This document shows positions 8,421 through 17,173 of a stretch of DNA of 64,000 nucleotides, piece by piece. The notes beneath the pieces are model-generated. The model was not told the origin of the DNA. It ran no database searches and saw only the letters and a list, made by a program, of their open reading frames with translations. This stretch comes from UBA2988 sp965237965 (GTDB lineage: Bacteria; Gemmatimonadota; Gemmatimonadetes; Longimicrobiales; Gaopeijiaceae): positions 744,001-808,000 of the forward strand of contig CBDEGT010000001.1 in NCBI GenBank assembly GCA_965237965.1, read 5' to 3'. How positions within the stretch are numbered: position 1 is the first letter of the stretch; each line of letters starts with the position of its first letter. Position numbers and translations under genes: made by a program.

Positions 8421-9533
8421 TCAGTTGCTCCGGCGCCGCGCCAGGAGCGACCGGTAGAGCTCCAGGTGGCGCTCCGCCAGCCGATCGTTCGACCAGCGCT
8501 CCACCACTCGGCTGCGTCCCCGCCTGCCCATAACCTCCAGCCGCCCCGATCCGAGCAACTCGACCACGGACGCGGCCAGGCTTTTCGGGTCGGCCGCCTC
8601 GAACAGTGCGCCTACCTCCTCGTCCACGATCTCCGGGAGGCCGCCAACGCGGGACGCGGCGACCGGAAGCTCGCATGCCATCGCCTCGAGCGCCGCGACC
8701 GAAGTTGCTTCCATCAGCGATGGGAATACGGCCAGGTCGCCCGAGGACAGCAGTCCAGGCATGGCAGCGCTCGGCTGCTTTCCCATGAAGCTCAATCGGT
8801 CCGCCACCCCGAGCTCGCGAGCGAGCTCCTCGAGCCGCGTACGCTCGGGTCCGTCGCCGATCAGCACGGCTTCGGCGTCAACCTGCGCGACAATGTACGG
8901 CATGGCGCGCACCAGGTACTCGACCCCGTTCTTGCTGAAGAGCCTTCGGGGCACGATCAGTCGCCACCGCTCGGTCGCCGGAAGGACGGGCGGGACGGGC
9001 TGGAAGAGTGAGGTATCGACCCCGTTGGTGAGCGCCTCGACGGGGACCCCCGGAGCCAATCCTTCGGCCACCCGAGCGATTTCGACGCTGGCAGCGAGCA
9101 CATGGTCGGACGTGCGCACGAAGCGACCCAAAACCGGCTTCCAGAAGGACCGCGACGCGAGCCGCAGGAAGTGCGAGCTGTGCAGGGTGGTCACGAGGGG
9201 AGCTCCCGCGCGCGCGCGCGCGGCCATGGCGGGCGGCACGGACGCGATGTCCTGTGCGTGCAGCACGTCGGCATCCCTCGCGCGTTCGAGGAACCGAGGA
9301 GTAGAGCCCAGCGCGTACATCGCCCAGCCCGCCGGCCTCCGTGCCGGGAACCACGTACGCCAGACCGCAACTCCGTCCATCACCTCGTGTGCGGAGAGCC
9401 CCGGAAGGGAGCGTCCGGTCACCACCTCGACCGCGTGGCCCCTGGCGACGAGGGCGCGGCACAGGTGGTAGACGTGGCTCTCGAGCCCGCCCACCTCCGG
9501 CGGGAAGTAGACGCAGTGCATCAGGATCTTCAC
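8421..9533 (-). CDS. GT4-family glycosyltransferase
   Basis: 370 residues with the GT-B arrangement. The N-terminal acceptor domain opens MKILMHCVYFPPEVGGLESHV and contains VLHAQDIASVPPAM. The C-terminal nucleotide-sugar domain has the usual block LIVPRRLFSKNGVEYLVRAMP, then VLIGDGPERTRLEELARELG. The EX7E motif lies within FPSLMEATSVAALEAMACELPVAASRVGGLPEIV. It is a cytosolic or membrane-associated transferase for an exopolysaccharide or LPS glycan; donor and acceptor are unknown. The start (9533) overlaps the end of the WecB-like gene by 4 bp, indicating coupled translation. Confidence 0.9.
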   Translation of the reverse strand: MKILMHCVYFPPEVGGLESHVYHLCRALVARGHAVEVVTGRSLPGLSAHEVMDGVAVWRTWFPARRPAGWAMYALGSTPRFLERARDADVLHAQDIASVPPAMAARARAGAPLVTTLHSSHFLRLASRSFWKPVLGRFVRTSDHVLAASVEIARVAEGLAPGVPVEALTNGVDTSLFQPVPPVLPATERWRLIVPRRLFSKNGVEYLVRAMPYIVAQVDAEAVLIGDGPERTRLEELARELGVADRLSFMGKQPSAAMPGLLSSGDLAVFPSLMEATSVAALEAMACELPVAASRVGGLPEIVDEEVGALFEAADPKSLAASVVELLGSGRLEVMGRRGRSRVVERWSNDRLAERHLELYRSLLARRRSN

Positions 9534-10674
9534 GCCAGGTCGTGCGTGCGGCGGGGCGCGCCGGTCAGGTCGGCGAGCACGATATCGGCGATCCGCTCCC
9601 CCGCCCCACCATCCCCATACGGGTTGGTAGCGGGCGCGGTCCAGGCACCGTCGAGCACGGCAGCCGCTCGGGTCACGATGCGCTCAAGGTCCGTCCCGAC
9701 CAACTCGGCGACGCCGGCTTCGATCCCCTCGGGTCGCTCGGTTACCTCGCGCAGCACGAGCACCGGCGTGCCGAAGGTGGGTGCTTCCTCCTGGATTCCT
9801 CCCGAATCGGTGAGCACGAGCGCGGCGCGCTGGAGCGCGAGCACCAGATCGAGGTACCCTACCGGCTCGGTCAGGCGAATGCGGGGATGATCTGCGAGCA
9901 GCTCACGCGCGGGCTCGCGGACGTTGGGGTTGGGGTGGACGGGGTAGACCACCACCACGTCCCGGCGCGCGTCGGCGAGCGCGCGCACAGCGGCAAACAC
10001 CTCGCGCAGCGGCTCTCCGAACGACTCACGACGGTGGGCGGTGAGAAGCACGAGCCGGCCGTTTCCGGAGAGAGCGCGCGCGAGCTCCGGGTCTTCGGGC
10101 GTATGGGGGATATCCGCCACCCGCAGCAGCGCGTCGACCACCGTGTTCCCGGTGACGTGGATGCGCTCACGCGGGATCCCCTCGGCCGTCAGGTTCGCGG
10201 CGGAGCCTGCGGTGGGGGTGAAGTGCCAGTCCGCAACGACGTCGGCGATCCGGCGGAACACCTCCTCGGGGAACGGCGCCCATTTGTCGAAGGAACGGAG
10301 ACCTGCTTCCACGTGTCCGACCCGGACCCGCTCGAAGTAGCCGACCAGCGCGCCGAAGCAGACGGTCGCGGTGTCCCCCTGCACCAGGAGTGCGTCGGGG
10401 CGAAAGTCCTCCACTACCTGGCGGAGGCCTCTGAGACAAGCGTGAGCTACGTCGTAGAGGTTCTGCCCCTCGCGCATGATGCCGAGTTCGTAGTCGGGTA
10501 CCAGTCCGAACGTCTCGAGCGCGCGATCTACCAGGGTCGTGTGCTGCCCGGTCAGCGCCAGGCGCAGCTCGGCTTCATCGGGACGGGCCCACAGAGCATC
10601 CACCACGGGCGCCATCTTGATCGCCTCGGGCCGGGTACCGACAACCGAAAGGATGCGGGTTCGCCCTCCGCCAT
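9530..10674 (-). CDS. wecB: UDP-N-acetylglucosamine 2-epimerase (non-hydrolysing), start frameshifted
   Basis: The enzyme interconverts UDP-GlcNAc and UDP-ManNAc for surface glycans. Family motifs: GTRPEAIKMAPVV at the N-terminus, QGDTATVCFGAL, HVEAGLRSFDKWAPFPEEV(N/F)R, LLTAHRRESFGEPL, and DSGGIQEEAPTFGTPVLVLR. The first ATG in frame (10615) falls inside GTRPEAIKM and would remove the UDP-binding loop. No ATG, GTG or TTG precedes it in frame well into the upstream gene. ATG 10674 (MAEGEP) sits one base out of phase, so a base seems to be missing near 10656-10660. The symbol reflects family rather than a tested role. Confidence 0.8.
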
Positions 10675-10716
10675 CGGTCGCTCCTGCGATCTCTACGGAC
10701 TCTGCACCCAGAAGGC

Positions 10717-11811
10717 TCAGCTCCCGCCCGGAGGGGTCGGGAGTCGACTCCTGAGTGAATCCACTTCGGCCCTCAGCTGCGCGATCATCTCCGCCACCAG
10801 GCCGAAGCCGAACAGCAGGAATCCGACGGTCTCGAGCAAGATCACGAGATAGAGGAGCGGGCGGAAGCCGAGACCCTCCACGAAACGAAGCCAGAATGCG
10901 ACCACGCCCACAATCATGCCCGCAGTGATCAAGAGCACTCCACTGGCGCCGAAGAGCAGAAGGGGCTTCCTCGCGAACAGCAGTAGGAACCAGACCGACG
11001 CGAGATCAAGCATCCCGATCAGGATGCGGAACGGTCCCCGGTACTTCGAGACTCCCGCTCGGCGCGGGTGCAGCGCGATGTCGATCTCGGTTACCGACCA
11101 ACCGCGCGCATGTGCGAGAACCACGAAGAATCGGTGCCAGTCGCGCCGTAGCTGCAGCTCGTCGAGGATCTCCCGCCGGAAGGCCTTCATCGAGTTCAGG
11201 TTGGAGACCGGCACCCGGAAGATCCGCCGTGACAGCCGATTGTATACGCTCGAGACCGCGCCCTTGTCGTACGCCCCGATCTTGCGACCGGTCACGATGT
11301 CCCATCCGTTCTGCAGCTCGAGCAAGAAGCGAGGAATCTCGTCCGGCACGTGCTGGAGATCCGCGTCGAATAGGATCATCCACGTGCGGCTGGTATGGGC
11401 CGCCGCGGTCTCTATCGTTCTTGTTTTGCCCTCGTTCATGCGGTGCCGCAGCACGCGCAGTCGCGGCCAGCCGGCGGCTGCACGCTCGACCATGTCGCCA
11501 GTCCCGTCGGTCGAGCCGTCGTCGACCACGAGGATCTCTCCCTCCAGGCCGTATTCGGACCAGGCGCGCCGGAGCTCCCGCACCAGCTCCACCGCCATCG
11601 GCGCCTCGTCAAACGCGGGCACCACGAGCGCGAAGTCGCGTCGGGTCGCGGGACTGAGGCGACGGGCGGCCTCGTGCGCATCGGGCTGGCTAGTCGAGCT
11701 CACGGTGCGGTCGGTGTCCGCGTCGCGCTCCGCTAGCGGGAGCGAGGTTGCGGAACGGGGCTCAGGCGAGGCCATGGGCCGGAAGATAGGCGCCCACAGG
11801 AAGCCGTCCAA
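10717..11811 (-). CDS. GT2 glycosyltransferase with C-terminal membrane helices
   Basis: Up to 364 residues; ATG 11775 (MASPEPRS) is an alternative start removing twelve. The GT-A domain shows FALVVPAFDEAPMAVELV, ILVVDDGSTDGTGDMVERA, NEGKTRTIETAA, and the metal site LFDADLQHVPDE. SMKAFRREILDEL follows. Two hydrophobic segments near residues 290-345 (LLLFGASGVLLITAGMIVG, LLYLVILLETVGFLLFGFG) anchor it, as in DPM/ArnC-like polyprenyl-phosphate glycosyltransferases. It is the first gene of the minus-strand polysaccharide operon. Its stop at 10717 is 43 bp upstream of the wecB ATG at 10674. Confidence 0.85.
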   Translation of the reverse strand: MDGFLWAPIFRPMASPEPRSATSLPLAERDADTDRTVSSTSQPDAHEAARRLSPATRRDFALVVPAFDEAPMAVELVRELRRAWSEYGLEGEILVVDDGSTDGTGDMVERAAAGWPRLRVLRHRMNEGKTRTIETAAAHTSRTWMILFDADLQHVPDEIPRFLLELQNGWDIVTGRKIGAYDKGAVSSVYNRLSRRIFRVPVSNLNSMKAFRREILDELQLRRDWHRFFVVLAHARGWSVTEIDIALHPRRAGVSKYRGPFRILIGMLDLASVWFLLLFARKPLLLFGASGVLLITAGMIVGVVAFWLRFVEGLGFRPLLYLVILLETVGFLLFGFGLVAEMIAQLRAEVDSLRSRLPTPPGGS

Positions 11812-11850
11812 GGCGGATCTGGAGGGGGGCAGAGTGGTGCTTACCTGCTG

Positions 11851-11970
11851 GAGCGCTCAAAATCGGCCTGAGAGCAGAAAAGGGGAGTACGGCGACCGAG
11901 GCGTACCTAAATGGTACGTCGCAGGGAGCCGCACGGACCCTGACGAACTCTCAGATCGATTTCAGCGCCC
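11851..11970. repeat. Palindromic intergenic element, copy B (3' of rpoN)
   Basis: The gap between rpoN and the GT2 gene holds outer arms 11851-11874 and 11948-11970 that are complementary at about 19 of 24 positions. Between them is a core, GGCGACCGAGGCGTAC, 7 bp, then GTACGTCGCAGGGAGCC (11891-11930). The same core, with different outer arms, occurs between nuoI and nuoJ (50555-50675). The right arm reaches the TAG stop of rpoN, so the element could also act as its terminator. It may be a MITE or a structured RNA; the sequence alone does not decide. Confidence 0.6.
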
Positions 11971-13478
11971 TAGACTCGTTTCCGCATGCGGGCGGGCAGA
12001 ATGCCAAGGTGATCCCGATACTTGGCCACCGTCCGGCGTGCGATCTTGACGCCATCCGACTTCAGCAGGTTGACGATCGCCTGATCGGTCAGCGGCCGCT
12101 TCGGGTCCTCCCCGCCGACGAGGTTCCCGATCTTGTCCTTCACGCCACGTGCACTGATGTCCTCGCCACTGGTGGTCGAAAGCCCGGAGGAGAAGAAGAA
12201 CTTGAGGGGGTGCACGCCGCGCGGGGTCTGACAGAACTTCTCGTTCGTGACTCGCGACACGGTGGACTCATGCATTTCGATGTGCTCGGCCACCTCGCGC
12301 AGGGTGAGCGGCTTCAGGTGCTGCACACCCTTCTCGAAGAAATCACGCTGCCGGTTCACGATAAAGCTCATCACCTTGAGCATCGTCTGGCGGCGCTGTT
12401 CGATCGCCTGGATCATCCAGTTCGCCGAGTTGAGCTTGGACGAGATGAATTCCTTGTTCTCACCCTTGAACTTGTTCTTGTCACGCGCGACCTCCCGGTA
12501 GGCCCGGGACAGGCGGAGCCGTGGCAGGCTGGTGTCGTTCACGAACACCAGGTACTCCCCGTCGATCTTGTCGACGATCAGGTCGGGCGTGATGTACTGC
12601 TCTTGTCGTGGCGCGTATTTGAGGCCCGGTTTCGGGTCGAGCCGGGAGATCTCGTCCGCGGCGTCCTGTACCTGGCGGGGTCCGACACCCATTGCCTTTG
12701 CGATGTCGGACCATCGATGGTTGATCAGATCATCGAAGTTCTCGAGCACGATATGGTGTGCGAGTGATTCACCCAGCCCATGGTGCAGCATCTGGAGCAG
12801 GATACACTCCCGTAGGTCGCGTGCGGCCACCCCTGGAGGATCGAACCGCTGGACGCGGGTGAGCATCCCCTCGGCCTCGTCGAGGGTGTGGGACCGGAAC
12901 TCCTCTTCGATCTCACGCACCTCTTCGGCGAGCTCTTCGGGATTCAGCTCCTGGGCACGCGAGAGCGCCATTTCCCTCAGCTCGGCGAGCCACGCGTTGA
13001 CTCCACCCACCACGTCTTCGAGGCTGCAAGACAATCTTCCGTCATCCTCTACGTTGCCGATGATCTCCTCACCCAGCCGGAGGTCGCGCTCCGACAGGTC
13101 GAGCATTCGGAGCTGATCCACGAGGTGGTCGCGCAAGTCCCTCGACTCCACGACTGACGGCTGGTAATACTCGCGCTCCTCGTACTGGGGACGCCGCCCT
13201 CCGGCGTCGAAGCCCTCCAGGAGGATCTCTTCCCAGTCGATTTCTTCGGCCTTTTCTTTCTCCTCCTTCGGTGCGGGCTCGTCCTCGAGCTCGACCTCCT
13301 GGTCCGCGTCGGCCTCGGTAAGCTCGAGGAACGGGTTTTCGTCCAGTTCCTGCTTGAGGTGCTGCTGGAGGTCGAGCAGCGGCATGTAGAGCAACTCCAT
13401 CGCCTGATAGAGGCGAGGGTTGATCTTCATCTCCTGCCTGAGCTGCTGGCTCTGGTAGAGCTTGGCGTACTGGCTCAT
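11970..13478 (-). CDS. rpoN: RNA polymerase sigma-54 factor
   Basis: 502 residues. Region I is the Gln/Leu-rich activator-interaction segment (LYQSQQLRQEMKINPRLYQAMELLYMPLLDL), ending at the usual ENPFLEL. An acidic linker follows (about 55-90), then the core-binding domain with FDPPGVAARDLRECILLQ. The helix-turn-helix has LTLREVAEHIEMHESTVSRVTNEKF. The invariant RpoN box ARRTVAKYR lies near the C-terminus. It directs RNA polymerase to -24/-12 promoters that need an AAA+ activator. The start lies 16 bp after lptB, the rpoN-lptB pairing seen in many Gram-negatives. No activator gene is in the window. Confidence 0.97.
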   Translation of the reverse strand: MSQYAKLYQSQQLRQEMKINPRLYQAMELLYMPLLDLQQHLKQELDENPFLELTEADADQEVELEDEPAPKEEKEKAEEIDWEEILLEGFDAGGRRPQYEEREYYQPSVVESRDLRDHLVDQLRMLDLSERDLRLGEEIIGNVEDDGRLSCSLEDVVGGVNAWLAELREMALSRAQELNPEELAEEVREIEEEFRSHTLDEAEGMLTRVQRFDPPGVAARDLRECILLQMLHHGLGESLAHHIVLENFDDLINHRWSDIAKAMGVGPRQVQDAADEISRLDPKPGLKYAPRQEQYITPDLIVDKIDGEYLVFVNDTSLPRLRLSRAYREVARDKNKFKGENKEFISSKLNSANWMIQAIEQRRQTMLKVMSFIVNRQRDFFEKGVQHLKPLTLREVAEHIEMHESTVSRVTNEKFCQTPRGVHPLKFFFSSGLSTTSGEDISARGVKDKIGNLVGGEDPKRPLTDQAIVNLLKSDGVKIARRTVAKYRDHLGILPARMRKRV

Positions 13479-13494
13479 CGACGCGCGCAGCCGA

Positions 13495-14724
13495 TCAAAA
13501 GAGCACCGCTTCCGTGGCCGGACGCGCGTAGCGCCGGCGCATCCGGGCGGTGAGCGTGGGACCGAGGTAGATTTCCGCCACGTCCTCGCTCCAGACGAGC
13601 TCAGAGACGGTGCCGGAAACCCGGATTCCTCCCTCGTACATGATGTAGGCCCGGTCCACGATCTCCAGGGTCTGCTCCACGTTGTGGTCGGTGATGATTA
13701 CTCCGATTCCCCGCCGTTTCAGGTTCGCCACGATATGCTGGATGTCACCGACCACAATCGGATCGATCCCTGCGAACGGCTCATCCAGGAGCAGGAACTT
13801 GGGCCGCTGCACGAGCGCCCTGGTGATCTCCAGCCGCCGTCGCTCACCGCCGGACAAGGAGTACGCCCGGTTCTTCCTGAGGTGGGCGATAGAAAGCTCG
13901 TCGAGCAGCTCCTCGAGACGATCCCGCTCCTCCTCCTTGGGCAGGCGGAGGGTCTCGAGGATCGCTCGCACGTTCTCCTCGACGGTCAGCTTGCGGAAGA
14001 CGGACGGCTCCTGTGCCAGGTACCCGACACCCATGCGCGCACGCCGGTACATGGGCGTCTCGGTGATGTCGGCCTCGTCCAGGTAGACCCGCCCCGCGTT
14101 CGGGGGAATCAACCCCACGATCATGTAGAAGGTCGTGGTCTTCCCCGCCCCGTTCGGGCCCAGCAGCCCGACGATCTCCCCCTGCGAAACGGAGATGGCA
14201 ACTTCGTTCACCACCTTCCGCTTCCGGTAGACCTTTACGAGCCCCTGCGCCTTGAGGCGACTTCCTCCTAGGAAAGGAGCGTCCTCGGGTTCTGCCTCTG
14301 GCTCTGCCGCACCTTCGGGCGCACCCCGGGTCTGCAGGACCCGCACGCGCTCGCTGAGTTCCTGAACGGTCTCGGCTTTCAGGGGCCCGATCTCGTCCCA
14401 GAGCTCGGGATTGATGCGGATGAGCTCCCATCCCTCGTGGAGGGGCTCGCGGCGCGCCATCCCAGCGGCCTCGAGACGGGCGACGACCTGCTCTTCGAGG
14501 TAACGCCCGGCCGATCCTTCTTGGTCGGGCACCATCGGGAAGCCAGATCCGACCCGGGCCGGCCCGGTTCGCTCGTAGCCCTCTCGCACCGAGGCCACCC
14601 ACATTCCGCGATCTGCGCACCCCTGATCATAAGCGCGCCGGACCAACTCACGTATGGCGACCGCCAGCGAGAGGTCGTGAGGACCAAGGCCGCCCACCCA
14701 GGTGAACAGCTCGTCGCGTGTCAC
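13495..14724 (-). CDS. lptB: LPS export ABC transporter ATPase LptB with N-terminal extension
   Basis: 409 residues from GTG 14724, whereas LptB is usually about 240. The C-terminal part is a standard LptB ATPase: Walker A GPNGAGKTTT at about 189-198, Q-loop YLAQEPSVFRKLT, signature LSGGERRRLEI at about 290, Walker B LLLDEPFAG at about 311, then ITDHNVEQTLEIVDRAYIM. It powers LPS extraction from the inner membrane with LptFG. The first 155 residues are a folded-looking, charged domain with no motif I recognise, joined by an Ala/Glu/Pro linker. The GTG overlaps the stop of the OstA-like gene, which supports the long form. Confidence 0.9.
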   Translation of the reverse strand: MTRDELFTWVGGLGPHDLSLAVAIRELVRRAYDQGCADRGMWVASVREGYERTGPARVGSGFPMVPDQEGSAGRYLEEQVVARLEAAGMARREPLHEGWELIRINPELWDEIGPLKAETVQELSERVRVLQTRGAPEGAAEPEAEPEDAPFLGGSRLKAQGLVKVYRKRKVVNEVAISVSQGEIVGLLGPNGAGKTTTFYMIVGLIPPNAGRVYLDEADITETPMYRRARMGVGYLAQEPSVFRKLTVEENVRAILETLRLPKEEERDRLEELLDELSIAHLRKNRAYSLSGGERRRLEITRALVQRPKFLLLDEPFAGIDPIVVGDIQHIVANLKRRGIGVIITDHNVEQTLEIVDRAYIMYEGGIRVSGTVSELVWSEDVAEIYLGPTLTARMRRRYARPATEAVLF

Positions 14725-16577
14725 GACTCAACCGTACGATGCGACCTGCGTGACCGGCTCCAGATCGTGTTCCGGAGCCGGGAGCGGCGGCGGCGACCAC
14801 GCATCGATTCGGCGGAGCTTCGAACCGTGCTCTCCGGTCTTGAGTCCTCGCGCCGTGCAGCCCGCCTTTGCGGGGTCCGGCCCCCCCAAGGATCGAGCAT
14901 GCGGCCGATCGTCACGCCGACGCTGTCCGGATTCGGGCCGTCCGGATTCGGGCCGTCCGGATCCGGGCCGTCCGGATCCGTGACATCCGGATCCGCCACC
15001 CGGTCCGGAATCACCGCGCTGTCCGGAGCCGCCGCGCTATCCGGAGCGGCCCGGGGCGTCGGCTCGACGTGGACACCTTCGGTCTGTCCGGTCACGCGCA
15101 TGTGCTCGATCTCACCTCCGACCCAATCGATCAAGATCTCGGCCGCCGTGACGTAGTGGATGGCGGGCCGTCGGTCACCGCCGGCGCGTGTCGAGTCGCT
15201 CGGTACGATCCGGTAGAGGGACCGGGCCGAGCCGACCGCGCTCAGCTGCTCCAGCCGGTACTCACGCCGCACCCCGGCTTCGGCCGTGTCCGACGCGGAC
15301 TCCCCAGACAGCGCCGACTCCACGCGCACGAACCGCGCGACGATCGTATCGCCTTCGATCCAGTCCGTCCGGGCGATCTCAGGAACGTCGGGCGTGTTCA
15401 GCGAGTCCCGCGCGGAGGATTCCGCCCGCGCCGCGCCGACCGCTTGGATGCGCTCGAGCACCTCGGACGGGGTGGCCACGTCGATCGAGTCCGCCACCAT
15501 CACGAAGCCCTGGGCGCGCGCGACCGGCCTCGCCGAGTCGGCCGCCTCACGCGGCGGCGCGGACAACACGATCCCGGGCTCGAGGGGGACGTCGGGAATC
15601 GGTAACGCCACCAGCCGCTCCATCGTGCCCGCGTCGAAGAACACGTGGATGACGGGAGCCTCCAGCCGCACGTCCCGGGCGGTGAGCACGGCCTGACGGC
15701 GGGCGATCACCTCCCGCACCACGTCGCCGGGCAGAATCGCACGAATCACCTGGGCAGTAAGCTCGCGACCGTCCATGACCATCCTCGCCCGCTCGGCGAG
15801 GCGGAGGGTGCCGCCCACCTGATCGTACTCGATGGAGTCCGCGAACGCGCTCATGTCCCCACGCCGGATCTCCACCCGCCCGTTGGCCTGGAAGTAGCTC
15901 TCTCCCTCGATCACGATCCGGTCCGCCTCGACGTCGTACGGGACGACTGAAGTATCCGAGGGCGACAGAAGGGGCTCGGTCGGATCGGCCTGCCTGTCCC
16001 CGTCGGCCGTGAGCGTGTCCCCAAGGGGGCTCACGTAAATGCGGGCGGTCGGCCGCCCCCCGTACACGTCCAGCTGATCGAGGGGCCGATCCGGTCCGGC
16101 CCGGTGGTAGATCAACTCATCTCCGCGGATCAGGCCGCCATCCTCCTTCTGGTCCAACTCGACCGACCCGTGGGCTTGGAGCCGTCCGACCGTGGTGAAG
16201 TATTCGGCCCGGGTGGCCGTCAGGCGCCGCAGGGGATCTTCGAAGCGCACGCGCCCAATAAGCTGGACGTAGTTCGAGGCCTGGTAGGCTGCCGCGGAGT
16301 CGGACCGGATCCGCACGCCGTCGCGGCAGACCAAGTTGGGTGTGGTCACGTACGTAACCGGATTCCCACCGAGATCCACGGTCAGGAGGTTGCCCGATCC
16401 CTCGACGAAGGTGCACCCCTCCTGGGCAGCGAGTAGGCCCGCCGAGCCTACCGCAATGCCTGTCGCGAGACAGGCGGCGAGCGCGCTCTGGATCGCGCGC
16501 GGCGCAAAAGCCCCGAAGTGCGCCCCCGGCCCGGAACGCGCCCAGCGGCAAGCCGAGCGCGCGGCCGGGGGGCTCAT
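14721..16577 (-). CDS. OstA/LptA-like periplasmic LPS-transport protein with Pro-Asp repeat tail
   Basis: 618 residues with a long N-terminal signal region ending near AVGSAGLLAAQEG. Repeated beta-jellyroll units of the OstA type follow: YVQLIGRVRFEDPLRRLTATRAEYFTTVGRLQAHGSVEL, then ADRIVIEGESYFQANGRVEIRRGDMSAFADSIEYD. These form the hydrophobic groove carrying LPS across the periplasm. No LptD beta-barrel follows, so this is nearer LptA than LptD though three times longer than E. coli LptA. From about residue 505 it turns into PD-rich repeats and a very basic tail. It is flanked by lptC and lptB with tight overlaps. Confidence 0.75.
   Translation of the reverse strand: MSPPAARSACRWARSGPGAHFGAFAPRAIQSALAACLATGIAVGSAGLLAAQEGCTFVEGSGNLLTVDLGGNPVTYVTTPNLVCRDGVRIRSDSAAAYQASNYVQLIGRVRFEDPLRRLTATRAEYFTTVGRLQAHGSVELDQKEDGGLIRGDELIYHRAGPDRPLDQLDVYGGRPTARIYVSPLGDTLTADGDRQADPTEPLLSPSDTSVVPYDVEADRIVIEGESYFQANGRVEIRRGDMSAFADSIEYDQVGGTLRLAERARMVMDGRELTAQVIRAILPGDVVREVIARRQAVLTARDVRLEAPVIHVFFDAGTMERLVALPIPDVPLEPGIVLSAPPREAADSARPVARAQGFVMVADSIDVATPSEVLERIQAVGAARAESSARDSLNTPDVPEIARTDWIEGDTIVARFVRVESALSGESASDTAEAGVRREYRLEQLSAVGSARSLYRIVPSDSTRAGGDRRPAIHYVTAAEILIDWVGGEIEHMRVTGQTEGVHVEPTPRAAPDSAAAPDSAVIPDRVADPDVTDPDGPDPDGPNPDGPNPDSVGVTIGRMLDPWGGRTPQRRAARREDSRPESTVRSSAESMRGRRRRSRLRNTIWSRSRRSHRTVES
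14926..15000. repeat. 15-bp tandem repeat inside the OstA-like gene
   Basis: Five 15-bp units, each starting TCCGGAT (14926, 14941, 14956, 14971, 14986). The first three are nearly identical, and degenerate 15-18-bp continuations run to about 15050. On the coding strand they give five-residue blocks such as DPDGP and NPDGP. The unit length is a multiple of three, so copy-number change would keep the reading frame. No spacer structure suggests CRISPR. Confidence 0.85.
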
Positions 16578-17173
16578 CCGCCCCCGATCTCCGCGGACCC
16601 GCGGATGTTGCAGACCTCGTAGTTACGGAAGTCCAGATCGGACTTGAAGCAGGTACCGCGCGTGACCTGGCCCTCATGCCGGTAGGTCGAGGCAGAGTCG
16701 CTCCAGATGCTCTGGACTATGGGGTCATAGTAGAGCTCGCCGCTCTCCAGCCGGCGGTCTTCATTCGGCATCACCAAGACCACGTTCCCCAACGCGTGCA
16801 TCTGCTGGTCTCGCTCCTCGTACCGCCCGCGGGTCGCGGTTACGGTCGCCCGCACCTCCCCGGCCTCCGTGTACATCGTCATCTCGACGCCCAGCAGGTG
16901 CACGACGGTAGAGTCCTGGAAGTAGTAGGCGCTGTCCGCTTCGATCCTCCCCGACCGAATCCCTCGGGGATCCGTGAAGTAGGTGACCATGTCGTAGCTC
17001 ACCATGTCGGACTGCATCTCAAGCAACTCGTCGCCCGCGACCGGTGTGGGCGGACCATCGCCGCATCCCGCGTGCCCAACCGCGAGGGCGGTTGCAACCG
17101 TCACCCGGAGGCCGGTCCGACGACATCCTACGGATAAGTCTATCATGTTACTCCACAACATTATAGAAGCCAT
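16574..17173 (-). CDS. lptC: LPS export protein LptC
   Basis: 199 residues. The N-terminal hydrophobic region VTVATALAVGHAGCGDG contains a lipobox-like cysteine, so it may be a lipoprotein rather than a bitopic protein as in E. coli. The body is a single OstA/LptC beta-jellyroll: YFTDPRGIRSGRIEADSAYYFQDSTVVHLLGVEMTMYTEAG and MHALGNVVLVMPNEDRRLESGELYYD. It receives LPS from LptFGB and passes it to LptA. The end overlaps the OstA-like gene by 4 bp, and the start overlaps kdsD by 13 bp; later in-frame ATGs exist (for example MIDLSV), so the start is not certain. Confidence 0.85.
   Translation of the reverse strand: MASIMLWSNMIDLSVGCRRTGLRVTVATALAVGHAGCGDGPPTPVAGDELLEMQSDMVSYDMVTYFTDPRGIRSGRIEADSAYYFQDSTVVHLLGVEMTMYTEAGEVRATVTATRGRYEERDQQMHALGNVVLVMPNEDRRLESGELYYDPIVQSIWSDSASTYRHEGQVTRGTCFKSDLDFRNYEVCNIRGSAEIGGG

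Noticed and set aside
14926..15050. CRISPR-like repeat array
   Set aside because: Units are contiguous without spacers, a multiple of three, and in frame in the OstA-like gene; it is a coding tandem repeat.
17140..17165. AT-rich tract as a second dif-like or promoter element
   Set aside because: No 11-6-11 symmetry; it is the beginning of lptC overlapping the end of kdsD.
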